Origin: Microbacterium testaceum StLB037
Lineage (GTDB): Bacteria; Actinomycetota; Actinomycetes; Actinomycetales; Microbacteriaceae
Length of the DNA stretch: 64,000 nucleotides
Direction: 5' to 3'
NCBI RefSeq assembly: GCF_000202635.1
Contig: NC_015125.1
Location: 1,488,001-1,552,000 of the forward strand
Positions 57,381 through 64,000 of this stretch are shown in pieces; position 1 is the stretch's first letter, and every line of letters starts with the position of its first letter. The position numbers and the translations under genes are program-made. The notes beneath the pieces were generated by a model. The model saw only the letters and a program-made list of their open reading frames with translations, was not told where the DNA came from and made no database searches.

Positions 57381-59314
57381 AGGTCCCGCAGATGATCACC
57401 GCGGAGCTCCGCCGCCTCACCTCGACGCGCATGTCGGTGATCGCCCTGATCGCCCTCCTCGCGGTTCCGATCCTGTACGGAGGTCTCTACCTCTGGGCGA
57501 ACCAGGATCCGTACGGAAACCTCTCCAACGTGCCGGTCGCCCTCGTCGTCGACGACACGGGTGCCGATGTCAACGGCCAGCAGCGCAACCTCGGCGACGA
57601 AGCCGCCGAGCAGTTGCTCGACAGCGACACGTTCGAGTGGCACCGCGTCTCCTCCGACGCCGCGGATGCCGGACTCGAGCGCGGCGACTTCGACTTCATC
57701 GTGACGCTCCCGGCGGACTTCACCGAGTCCGTGGCATCCCTGTCGAGTTCGTTCCCGCGACAGGCCGACATCGAGCTGCGCACGAACGATGCGAACAACT
57801 ACCTCGCCTCGACGATCGGCACGCAGGCGGTCGCGCGTATCCAGGCCTCCGTCGCGAAGAAGGTCGTCGATGAAGCGGGACTCTCGCTGCTCGACGCCCT
57901 TCACACGATCCGGGTGAGTCTCGTGGATGCCACGAACGGGGCGACGCAGCTCGTCGACGGCCTCGACACGGCGAAGAACGGCTCGTCGCAGCTCGCTACC
58001 GGGTCGGCGACCCTCGCCGACGGGTCGTCGCAGCTGGCGGACGGCACGGCGCTGCTGTCGAGCGGCGCGAACCAGCTGCGCGACGGGACGGCGCAGCTGC
58101 GCGACGGGTCGGCGCAGGTCGCCGATGGTGCACGTCAGGTCGCCGGGGGCGTGGACCGCATCGACGACGCGGCCCGCCAGGTCGGCACGATCGCCCAGGA
58201 GGCGGCGGCACGACTGCCCGAAGCGCGGACGGACATCGCCAAGGCCCTCGCCGACGCGGGGCTGAGCCAGGCCAAGATCGACGAGATCCTGTCGCGGCTG
58301 GACCCCGTCGGCGAGCGCCTCAGCGCCGCGAACGCCAAGGTGCAGAGCACGGTCGACCAGATCAACCAGCTCGACGATGGTGCGAACCAGGTCGCCGACG
58401 GCAGCGCCTCCCTGGCCACCGGAGCCGCCTCCGCGGCCGACGGAGCCTCGACCCTGGCCGATGGCGCCGGGACCGCGGCATCCGGAGCCGCCCAACTGCG
58501 CGACGGCGCGGCCCAGCTCCGCGACGGCGCGAGCCAGCTCGACAGCGGCATCGGCCAGCTCTCGACCGGCGCGACACAGCTGCGCGACGGGCTGGCCTCG
58601 GGCGTGCAGCAGATCCCCGACTCCGACGACGCGACCCGCAAGGCTCAGGCCCAGGCCATCTCCGACCCGGTGAGCGTCGGCACGAGCGCGGTCACCAAAG
58701 CGCAGAACTACGGCGCGGGCCTCGCCCCGTTCTTCGCGGCGCTCGCGGGCTGGATCGGCATCTACGCGCTGTTCCTGATCGTGAAGCCCGTGTCGAAGCG
58801 CGCGATCACGGCGCTGCGCTCCCCCGTCCGCGTGACCCTCGCGGGCTGGCTCACGCCCGCGGGCCTCGGTGCTCTGCAGATGGTCGGGCTCTTCACCGTC
58901 CTCGCCATCGCCCTGCAGTTCTCGTTCGCGAATCCGTGGGCTGCCCTCGGCATCCTGTTGTTCGCCTCCGCGACCTACGCGGCGATCGTGCTGGCCCTGA
59001 ACGTCTGGCTCGGATCGGTGGGGCAGTTCCTCGGACTCGTCCTCATGGTGCTGCAGCTCGTGACGGCCGGCGGAACCTTCCCCTGGCAGACGCTCCCCGC
59101 ACCTCTCGCGGCACTGCACCACGTGCTGCCGATGGGATACGTGGTGGATGCCATGCGCCAGGTCATGTACGGCGGAGACGTCTCACGCGTCGGGCCCGAT
59201 CTGCTGGTGCTGGGCGCGTGGATGCTCGGCGGAGTGGCCCTGGCAGCGCTGGGAGTGACGCGCATGACGCACCACCGCACCCTGCGCGACCTGCAGCCGA
59301 GCCTGATCGGCTGA
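57377..59314 (+). CDS. YhgE/Pip family membrane protein
   Basis: A 645-residue membrane protein. An N-terminal span (MSVIALIALLAVPILYGGLY) precedes an extracytoplasmic region. Its central part (about residues 190-430) is a long run of repeats such as DGSSQLADGTALLSSGANQL and RDGAAQLRDGASQLDSGIGQ, the L-x2-G-x3-L-x-D-G helix of phage-infection-protein/EsaA relatives. Five C-terminal spans follow, beginning FFAALAGWIGIYALFLIVKP. Relatives include the lactococcal phage receptor Pip and type VII secretion EsaA; several YhgE systems export lipids or drugs. It is coupled to the degenerate ABC protein and TetR. Substrate unknown. Confidence 0.9.
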   Translation: MKVPQMITAELRRLTSTRMSVIALIALLAVPILYGGLYLWANQDPYGNLSNVPVALVVDDTGADVNGQQRNLGDEAAEQLLDSDTFEWHRVSSDAADAGLERGDFDFIVTLPADFTESVASLSSSFPRQADIELRTNDANNYLASTIGTQAVARIQASVAKKVVDEAGLSLLDALHTIRVSLVDATNGATQLVDGLDTAKNGSSQLATGSATLADGSSQLADGTALLSSGANQLRDGTAQLRDGSAQVADGARQVAGGVDRIDDAARQVGTIAQEAAARLPEARTDIAKALADAGLSQAKIDEILSRLDPVGERLSAANAKVQSTVDQINQLDDGANQVADGSASLATGAASAADGASTLADGAGTAASGAAQLRDGAAQLRDGASQLDSGIGQLSTGATQLRDGLASGVQQIPDSDDATRKAQAQAISDPVSVGTSAVTKAQNYGAGLAPFFAALAGWIGIYALFLIVKPVSKRAITALRSPVRVTLAGWLTPAGLGALQMVGLFTVLAIALQFSFANPWAALGILLFASATYAAIVLALNVWLGSVGQFLGLVLMVLQLVTAGGTFPWQTLPAPLAALHHVLPMGYVVDAMRQVMYGGDVSRVGPDLLVLGAWMLGGVALAALGVTRMTHHRTLRDLQPSLIG

Positions 59315-59335
59315 GGACGCGCTCCGGGCCGGGTT

Positions 59336-59427
59336 CCGCGTGAAGAGCGGAGGATGAGGGACAACCGGAGGGGGAACCCGCGGCATCCGTCCTCCGCTCG
59401 CCCCCGCCCCTCCGCTCTTCACCGCGG
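59336..59427. repeat. inverted-repeat element C with alternative right arms
   Basis: Left arm CCGCGTGAAGAGCGGAGG (59336-59353) pairs with CCTCCGCTCTTCACCGCGG (59409-59427), 18 of 19. A second partner, TCCTCCGCTC (59390-59399), could pair with GAGCGGAGGA (59345-59354) instead. It lies between convergent genes and shares GAGCGGAGGA with element A. Confidence 0.7.
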
Positions 59428-59492
59428 CCCCCGGCCCCGCATCCCCTTGAACGGGCCGACCTCGTCCGCCGCCGCCCCAGGACCCTTCCCGG

Positions 59493-59852
59493 CTACGCCG
59501 CGATCACCGCAGCGAGCGCCACGACACCCGAGCCCAGGATGCCGCTGAGCCCCAGCCGCACGACCCGCAGCGGCCAGCGGCGCCGCGTGCGCCGCCACGG
59601 CAGGGCCGCGAAGCGGCGAACGGCTCCGACGGATCCCGCGGCCGCGACGACGACCGCCACGACCCAGAGGGCGGGCGATGCCTGCGTCCAGTCCACGAGC
59701 AGCGACGCGGCCGCGAACGCGACCACGACCCCGAAGGCCTCGGCCAGGACCATCACGCGGTCGCGGTGCGAGAACCTTCCGCCGAGCCAGGCCCGGACGG
59801 CGAAGAGGACGGCGACGGCCACGAGGAGCGCGGCGAGGACGACGGCGCTCAT
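59493..59852 (-). CDS. small integral membrane protein, 119 residues
   Basis: A 119-residue hydrophobic protein with about four spans: VVLAALLVAVAVLFAVRAWL, VMVLAEAFGVVVAFAAASLL, ALWVVAVVVAAAGSVGAVRR and LSGILGSGVVALAAVIAA, with basic loops (WRRTRRRWP). No family is recognised. It overlaps the serine hydrolase gene by 4 nt (ATGA), indicating co-translation, perhaps as a membrane partner. It ends 66 bp from element C. Confidence 0.6.
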   Translation of the reverse strand: MSAVVLAALLVAVAVLFAVRAWLGGRFSHRDRVMVLAEAFGVVVAFAAASLLVDWTQASPALWVVAVVVAAAGSVGAVRRFAALPWRRTRRRWPLRVVRLGLSGILGSGVVALAAVIAA

Positions 59853-60931
59853 CGTGCCGCTCCCTTCGTCAGAATGGCGTAGGCGACCTCGTCGACGTTC
59901 GTCGCGGTGTCGTCCAGCACGAACCCGGCTCGCCCGGCCGCCCGATCGAGCATGATCGCGGAGGTGAATCCGCCGGTCTGCCCGTTGTGGAAGGTGATCG
60001 CGGTGCCGTCGACGTCGAGCGTGAACCAGAACCACCCGATCGGACCGGATGCCGTCTCCCGGCGCGGATCCATCGCGGAGGCGCCCGGAGCGGTGCCGTC
60101 CAGGAGCGCCCGGACGAAGAGCGTCATGTCGTGCGCGGTGGAGCGCACGCCGCCCGCGGGGGCGTGCCCGCCGATGGCCCACTGGTCCTGCGCGACGCCC
60201 TGCGCGTTGTAACCGCGCGTGTCGATCGGACGCAAGTCGGCGGCGGTCACGGGCACCGTCGACTCGGTCATCCCGAGCGGCTCGAACAGGCGGGTCGAGA
60301 GGAGGGTCGGATAGTCCATCCCGGCGCACCGCGCGATCGCCTGCCCGAGAAGGGCCGTGCCGAGGTTCGAGTACTCGAACGTCCCCGGCTCTCCGACCCG
60401 CTCGGCGCGGGTGAGGGCGAGCATCTCGTCGACGGTGAGCGTGTAGGGATTCTGCCCGAGGAGACTGCGGCCGAGCGTGTCGGCCTGAAAGCCCGGATCG
60501 CTGAGGAGACGCGGCATCCCGGATGTGTGCGTGGCGAGATCGTCGAGACGGACCGCTCCCGCCGCAGTGCCGGCCAGCTCGGGCAGACACCCCTCGAGGC
60601 GGTCCTCGGCGGCCAGCTCGCCGCGCTCGATGGCGTCCTGGAACAGGAGCCCGGTCATGGTCTTGGTCGCCGATCCGATCTCGAACGGCGTGTGCTCGTC
60701 GGCCCCGAAGCCTGCGAACCGCGTGCGATCGCCGTCGATGGACACGACGACCGCTTCGTGACGTTGGCCCGCGGCGAGGAGGTCGCCGCGCACGGCCGCG
60801 GCGAGCGCGGCATCGCCGGTGACCTGCTCGGAGAGCGCGGGCGGACGCGGCATCGCGAGAAGACCGATCGCGAGCGTCATCGCGGGCGCCGCCACCATCG
60901 CCGCGGTCGTGAGCAGTCGTCGTCGTGTCAT
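59849..60931 (-). CDS. serine hydrolase, class C beta-lactamase / DD-peptidase fold
   Basis: A 360-residue penicillin-binding-fold hydrolase. The catalytic SxxK is in EIGSATKTMTGLLF, YxN in FEYSNLGTALLGQ and the third motif is HNGQTGGF (HxG). LATHTSGMPRLL is also typical. The N-terminus MTRRRLLTTAAMVAAPAMTL with following hydrophobic stretch is a signal peptide or anchor, so the enzyme acts outside the cell, either as DD-carboxypeptidase/esterase or beta-lactamase; sequence alone cannot separate these. ATG 60931 gives the signal. Direct repeats lie 44-73 bp upstream. Confidence 0.88.
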   Translation of the reverse strand: MTRRRLLTTAAMVAAPAMTLAIGLLAMPRPPALSEQVTGDAALAAAVRGDLLAAGQRHEAVVVSIDGDRTRFAGFGADEHTPFEIGSATKTMTGLLFQDAIERGELAAEDRLEGCLPELAGTAAGAVRLDDLATHTSGMPRLLSDPGFQADTLGRSLLGQNPYTLTVDEMLALTRAERVGEPGTFEYSNLGTALLGQAIARCAGMDYPTLLSTRLFEPLGMTESTVPVTAADLRPIDTRGYNAQGVAQDQWAIGGHAPAGGVRSTAHDMTLFVRALLDGTAPGASAMDPRRETASGPIGWFWFTLDVDGTAITFHNGQTGGFTSAIMLDRAAGRAGFVLDDTATNVDEVAYAILTKGAAR

Positions 60932-60974
60932 GGTTCCAGCCTCGGGCGCGGCGCCGTTCTCGGCCAGGGTCGCG

Positions 60975-61004
60975 GTGTCACGAGGTGGCATGACATGTGT
61001 CACG
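60975..61004. promoter_or_regulatory. direct repeat GTGTCACG, candidate operator
   Basis: GTGTCACG occurs at 60975-60982 and 60997-61004, 22 bp (two turns) apart. The second copy overlaps TGACATGTGTCA (60991-61002), an inverted repeat. It lies upstream of the serine hydrolase start. Confidence 0.45.
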
Positions 61005-61014
61005 TTCCGGCGGC

Positions 61015-61093
61015 TTCGACAGGCTCAGCCACCTCCGCCGCCCTCAGCCGATGGCTCAGCCGCCTCCTGGCCCAGGTCCCTGAGCCCGTCGAA
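61015..61093. repeat. dispersed actinobacterial inverted repeat
   Basis: TTCGACAGGCTCAG (61015-61028) and CTGAGCCCGTCGAA (61080-61093) are complementary at 13 of 14. Sequences of this TTCGACAGGCTCA type are, from memory, frequent intergenic repeats in Microbacteriaceae and other high-GC genomes. It lies between the hydrolase promoter and the kinase 3' end. Confidence 0.6.
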
Positions 61094-61108
61094 GGGACCG
61101 GAACCCCC

Positions 61109-62563
61109 TCAGACCGGCAGCCGCACCTCGAACACCGTCCGCCCCGGCGCACTCTCCACCGAGATCGTGCCCCCGTGCGCCGCCGTGATCGCCTCGGCGA
61201 TCGAGAGCCCCAACCCCGTGCTCCCGGCATCCCGATTCCGCGCGTCGTCGGCGCGGGCGAAGCGGTCGAAGAGCCGGCCCGCCACCCCCGGGTCGATTCC
61301 CGGGCCGGTGTCGGTCACGCGCAGCACGGCCTCGCTCCCCTCGCGACCGAGCGACAGCGTGACCGTCGTTCCCGCCGGCGTGTGCGTGGAGGCGTTGCGG
61401 AGCAGGTTCGCCACCACCTGCCGCAGGCGGTTCTCGTCCCCGGTGACCGAGATGAGGTCGTCGGTCACGTCGAGACGCCACTCGTGCGTGGCATCCGCCG
61501 CGTGCGCGTCGCTCACGGCGTCGACGGCGAGCAGCGTGAGCTCGACCTCGTCGCGACGCAACGGTTGTCCGGCATCCAATCGGGCCAGCAACAGCAGATC
61601 GTCGACGAGGGATGCCATGCGCTGGGCCTCCGACTCGATCCGGTCGAACGAGCGCGCCTGGGTCGGCGTCATCGGGGCGTCCTCGCCCAGCGACAGCTGC
61701 GCGTAGCCGCGGATGCTCGCGAGCGGCGTGCGCAGCTCGTGGCTGGCGTCCGCGATGAAGCGCCGGAGCTGTTCCTCGCTGTGGTGCCGCGCGGCGAGGG
61801 AGGACTGCACGTGCCCGAGGAGGTCGTTGAGCGAGGAGCCCACGCGACCCACCTCGGTCGACGGGTCGGTGTCGGTCGGGGCCACCCGGTCGGGGATGTC
61901 GACGCTTCCCTGGCTGAGCGACAGCGTGGACACGCGCTGGGCGACGTCGGCCACCCTGTCGAGCGGGCGCAGGCTCCGGCGGACGAAGAACGAGAGCCCG
62001 AACACGGCGATCAGCAGGGTCGCCGCGCTCACCGCCAGCAGGATCACCGTGAGCGCGCTCGTCGTCGCCGACACGTCGGCCTGCGAGCTGCCGGCGAACA
62101 CCGTCGTCCCGTCGACGTCGGCGGCCGCGACCCGGAAGGACCCCAGGTCACCGCCGAGGTCGATCGAGGTGGGTGTCCGGTCGGTGGACACGTCCGCGCG
62201 CAAGCGGGCCACCTGATCCTCGGTGAGCTGCACCTGGGTGCCATCGCTGCGCGTGTAGCTCGAGGTGCGCACGGTCCCGTCGGAGGTGACCACCGCCTGC
62301 AGCGATCCGATCCGCGGCGCCGGGCGTTCGGCATCCTGGCCCTGGTTCTGCCCCTCCCGCTGGTCCGGGGCGGGGCGCGGCTCGGACGACCCGCGCCCGA
62401 CGGCGAACGACAGTCCCTCGACCACCTGCTGGTCGAGACGGTCGAGGGCGAAGGAACGCAACGCCACGATCGTGGCCAGGCTCATCACGACGAACGCGAT
62501 CGCCACGAGCACGCTCGTCCCGACGACGAGGGTGCGACGCAGCGTCCACCGGGAACGGGTCAT
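61109..62563 (-). CDS. sensor histidine kinase
   Basis: A 484-residue HAMP-type kinase. Membrane spans are near residues 12-35 (TLVVGTSVLVAIAFVVMSLA) and 170-192 (LTVILLAVSAATLLIAVFGL). The extracytoplasmic loop between has a Gln/Glu/Asp-rich stretch (DQREGQNQGQDAE). Then come HAMP, the phospho-His box FIADASHELRTPLASIRGYA, and the ATPase motifs NLLRNASTHTPAG (N), VTDTGPGIDP (G1) and AGSTGLGLSIAEAI (G2). It overlaps the regulator gene by 4 nt. The signal is unknown; the divergent ABC permease is the likely output, as in many antimicrobial-peptide sensing loci. Confidence 0.95.
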   Translation of the reverse strand: MTRSRWTLRRTLVVGTSVLVAIAFVVMSLATIVALRSFALDRLDQQVVEGLSFAVGRGSSEPRPAPDQREGQNQGQDAERPAPRIGSLQAVVTSDGTVRTSSYTRSDGTQVQLTEDQVARLRADVSTDRTPTSIDLGGDLGSFRVAAADVDGTTVFAGSSQADVSATTSALTVILLAVSAATLLIAVFGLSFFVRRSLRPLDRVADVAQRVSTLSLSQGSVDIPDRVAPTDTDPSTEVGRVGSSLNDLLGHVQSSLAARHHSEEQLRRFIADASHELRTPLASIRGYAQLSLGEDAPMTPTQARSFDRIESEAQRMASLVDDLLLLARLDAGQPLRRDEVELTLLAVDAVSDAHAADATHEWRLDVTDDLISVTGDENRLRQVVANLLRNASTHTPAGTTVTLSLGREGSEAVLRVTDTGPGIDPGVAGRLFDRFARADDARNRDAGSTGLGLSIAEAITAAHGGTISVESAPGRTVFEVRLPV

Positions 62564-63294
62564 GACGCCTTGATCGTGTAGCCGACGCCGCGGACGGTGT
62601 GGATGAGGGGCTCGCCGAGGCTGTCGATCTTCTTCCGCAGGTAAGAGATGTAGATCTCGACCACGCTGCCGTTGCCGCCGAAGTCGTAGCTCCAGACCTG
62701 ATCGAGGATCTGCGCCTTGCTCAGCACCCGGCGCGGATTCTGCATGAGGTAGCGGAGGAGCTCGAACTCCTTCGCGGTGAGTTTGATCGGGATGCCGCCC
62801 CGCTCGACCTCGTACGACTCCTCGTCGAGCGACAGGTCGCCCACGCGCAGTCGCGGGTCGGCGTCGGCGATGGCCGCGACGTGCCGGCGCGCCATCCCCC
62901 GCAGGCGGACGACGACCTCCTCGAGGTTGAACGGCTTCGTGACGTAGTCGTCGGCTCCGGCCGAGATGCCCGCGATGCGGTCCTCCACGGCATCCTTCGC
63001 CGTGAGGAAGAGCACGGGGGCGTCGTTTCCGGCCGCCCGGATGCGGGTCAGCAGCTCCATGCCGTCGAGCCCGGGCATCATGATGTCGAGCACGAGGAGG
63101 TCGGGGCCGAACTCGCGGATGACGTTCAGCGCCTCCTGCCCGTTGGCGGCGGTGCGCGCGTCCCAGCCCTCGTTCTGCAGCGCCATGCGCAACAGGTCGC
63201 TGAGGTTGGCCTCGTCGTCGACGACGAGGACTCGGATCGGCGACCCGTCGGGACGGGTGAGGGGGGCGGGGCGGAAGGTCACGAGAGCCAGCAT
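62560..63294 (-). CDS. OmpR family response regulator
   Basis: A 244-residue regulator. The receiver domain has the acidic pair in VLVVDDEANL, phospho-acceptor D70 in LLVLDIMMPGLDG, Thr in VLFLTAKDA and K120 in DYVTKPF. The C-terminal winged helix runs LTAKEFELLRYLMQNPRRVL to SVVEIYISYLRKKID and HTVRGVGYTI. The ATG at 63294 adds a 20-residue lead before the receiver; no better start exists closer in. It is co-translated with the kinase and divergent from the permease across a region with OmpR-like direct repeats. Confidence 0.95.
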   Translation of the reverse strand: MLALVTFRPAPLTRPDGSPIRVLVVDDEANLSDLLRMALQNEGWDARTAANGQEALNVIREFGPDLLVLDIMMPGLDGMELLTRIRAAGNDAPVLFLTAKDAVEDRIAGISAGADDYVTKPFNLEEVVVRLRGMARRHVAAIADADPRLRVGDLSLDEESYEVERGGIPIKLTAKEFELLRYLMQNPRRVLSKAQILDQVWSYDFGGNGSVVEIYISYLRKKIDSLGEPLIHTVRGVGYTIKAS

Positions 63295-63336
63295 GCCCGC
63301 TCTCCGACCCCGCTGTCACCGGACATACGCGCTTCA

Positions 63337-63373
63337 TAGGAACGGTGAGGGAGCGGTGAGGGTGCCGTTCCTA
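63337..63373. promoter_or_regulatory. direct repeats within an inverted repeat, predicted response-regulator site
   Basis: GGTGAGGG occurs at 63344-63351 and 63355-63362, an 11-bp period typical of OmpR/PhoB-type tandem binding. The pair is flanked by TAGGAACGG (63337-63345) and CCGTTCCTA (63365-63373), a perfect 9-bp inverted repeat. It sits between the divergent regulator and permease genes. Confidence 0.6.
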
Positions 63374-63414
63374 CCTTCGGGGCACGGCCGCATCCCGCGT
63401 CCGAAAGGAGAAGC

Positions 63415-64000
63415 ATGTACGGCACCTACCTGCGGCGCGAACTCGCCGGCCGCGTCAAACAGACCGTGATCGTCGCGGTCGGGCTCGCGATCGCCATCGC
63501 GCTCGTCATCGTCGTGAACGCCCTGTCGGCGGGGGTGCGCGACGCGCAGTCCCAGGCCCTGTCGTCGGTCTACGGCGTCGGCACCGACCTGACCGTGACC
63601 GGCGCGCAGACCGAACCCGGACAGGGCGGCGGCGCGCGCTTCGACTTCGGCGCGGAAGACGGAGCGACCCAGGACGGCACGACCTCGCTCAGCCAGTCGC
63701 GCCTGATGACCGACATGCGACGCGGCACGCTCGACGCGTCGACCGTCTCGACGGTCGCGGGCCTCGACGGGGTGACCGCCGCGACCGGCGCGCTGTCGCT
63801 GACGAACACGACCTTCTCGGGCGAGGTCCCGGATCGCAGCGCTCAGTCCGGCACGGGCGAGGGCGGGCAGATGGGAGAGCCGCCGGCCGGCGGCGGTCCC
63901 GGCGGAGACGGCGGCAGTGCCTTCGGCGTCGACTCGTTCACCGTCCTCGGCGTCGACCCCTCGGCATCCGTCGGTCCCCTCTCGTCCGTCACCGTCAGCG
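63415..64000 (+). CDS. ABC transporter permease, FtsX/MacB type, N-terminal part
   Basis: The right window edge cuts this gene; about 195 codons are visible. It starts at ATG 63415 with GAAAGGAG 5-12 nt upstream. One N-terminal span (VIVAVGLAIAIALVIVVNAL) follows a short cytoplasmic lead, then an extracytoplasmic MacB_PCD-like domain (VYGVGTDLTVTGAQTEPGQG, LSQSRLMTDMRRGTLDASTV, VAGLDGVTAATGALSLTNTT) with a Gly-rich stretch. This fits permeases of MacB/FtsX exporters, whose ATPase gene normally follows. It is probably controlled by the divergent two-component system. Confidence 0.88.
   Translation, partial: MYGTYLRRELAGRVKQTVIVAVGLAIAIALVIVVNALSAGVRDAQSQALSSVYGVGTDLTVTGAQTEPGQGGGARFDFGAEDGATQDGTTSLSQSRLMTDMRRGTLDASTVSTVAGLDGVTAATGALSLTNTTFSGEVPDRSAQSGTGEGGQMGEPPAGGGPGGDGGSAFGVDSFTVLGVDPSASVGPLSSVTVS

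Overview
High-GC actinobacterial DNA, most likely Microbacteriaceae and probably Microbacterium. The basis is very high GC with strong GC3 bias, many GTG starts, many genes whose -10 box lies 6-7 nt from the start codon (leaderless type), and heavy use of the heptamer GGATGCC/GGCATCC, which I know as common in that genus. The family call is firm; the genus is inference. I saw no rRNA, tRNA, CRISPR array or prophage.

Layout. 1-8.4 kb: molybdopterin-enzyme genes (moeA fragment at the left edge, fdhD, an FdhF/YdeP-type oxidoreductase) surrounding a six-gene Asp23/Gls24 envelope-stress operon. 8.4-19.6 kb: mixed housekeeping and accessory genes, including a compositionally odd singleton resembling Abi-alpha/DUF4393 proteins, an FAD monooxygenase, purL with a 44-residue membrane protein behind it, an epoxide hydrolase, a tandem pair of paralogous membrane-anchored proteins, and a DUF2071 protein. 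19.8-25 kb: a glycine-betaine-type ABC transporter (opuAA-AB-AC), an AroQ-type chorismate mutase and an AI-2E family permease.

25-35.8 kb: an amino-sugar/fucoside locus. nagA and a ROK regulator are divergent. Then follow an ABC sugar importer, a cytoplasmic GH29 alpha-L-fucosidase, an M81 (MlrC-like) protein, CutC, a ROK kinase and nagB, most of them with 1-18 nt overlaps. The likely flow is import of a fucosylated GlcNAc saccharide, intracellular defucosylation, phosphorylation, deacetylation and deamination. The roles of M81 and CutC are unknown.

35.9-49.7 kb: a beta-L-arabino-oligosaccharide locus resembling the bifidobacterial HypBA1/HypBA2 system. It has a 2058-residue wall-anchored GH121-like enzyme, a LacI regulator, an ABC importer and a GH127 beta-L-arabinofuranosidase. 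A 1169-bp IS481-family element sits between the regulator-side promoter/operator and the importer genes, about 10 nt upstream of the first start codon.

49.7-64 kb: a beta-propeller lactonase-like gene with purA, a Pr6Pr membrane protein, a cyclophilin-type lipoprotein, argG, a 17-bp tandem-repeat array, a TetR / degenerate-ABC / YhgE-Pip operon, a serine hydrolase pair, and an OmpR-type two-component system divergent from an FtsX-type ABC permease cut by the window edge. Several intergenic inverted-repeat elements recur across the window.
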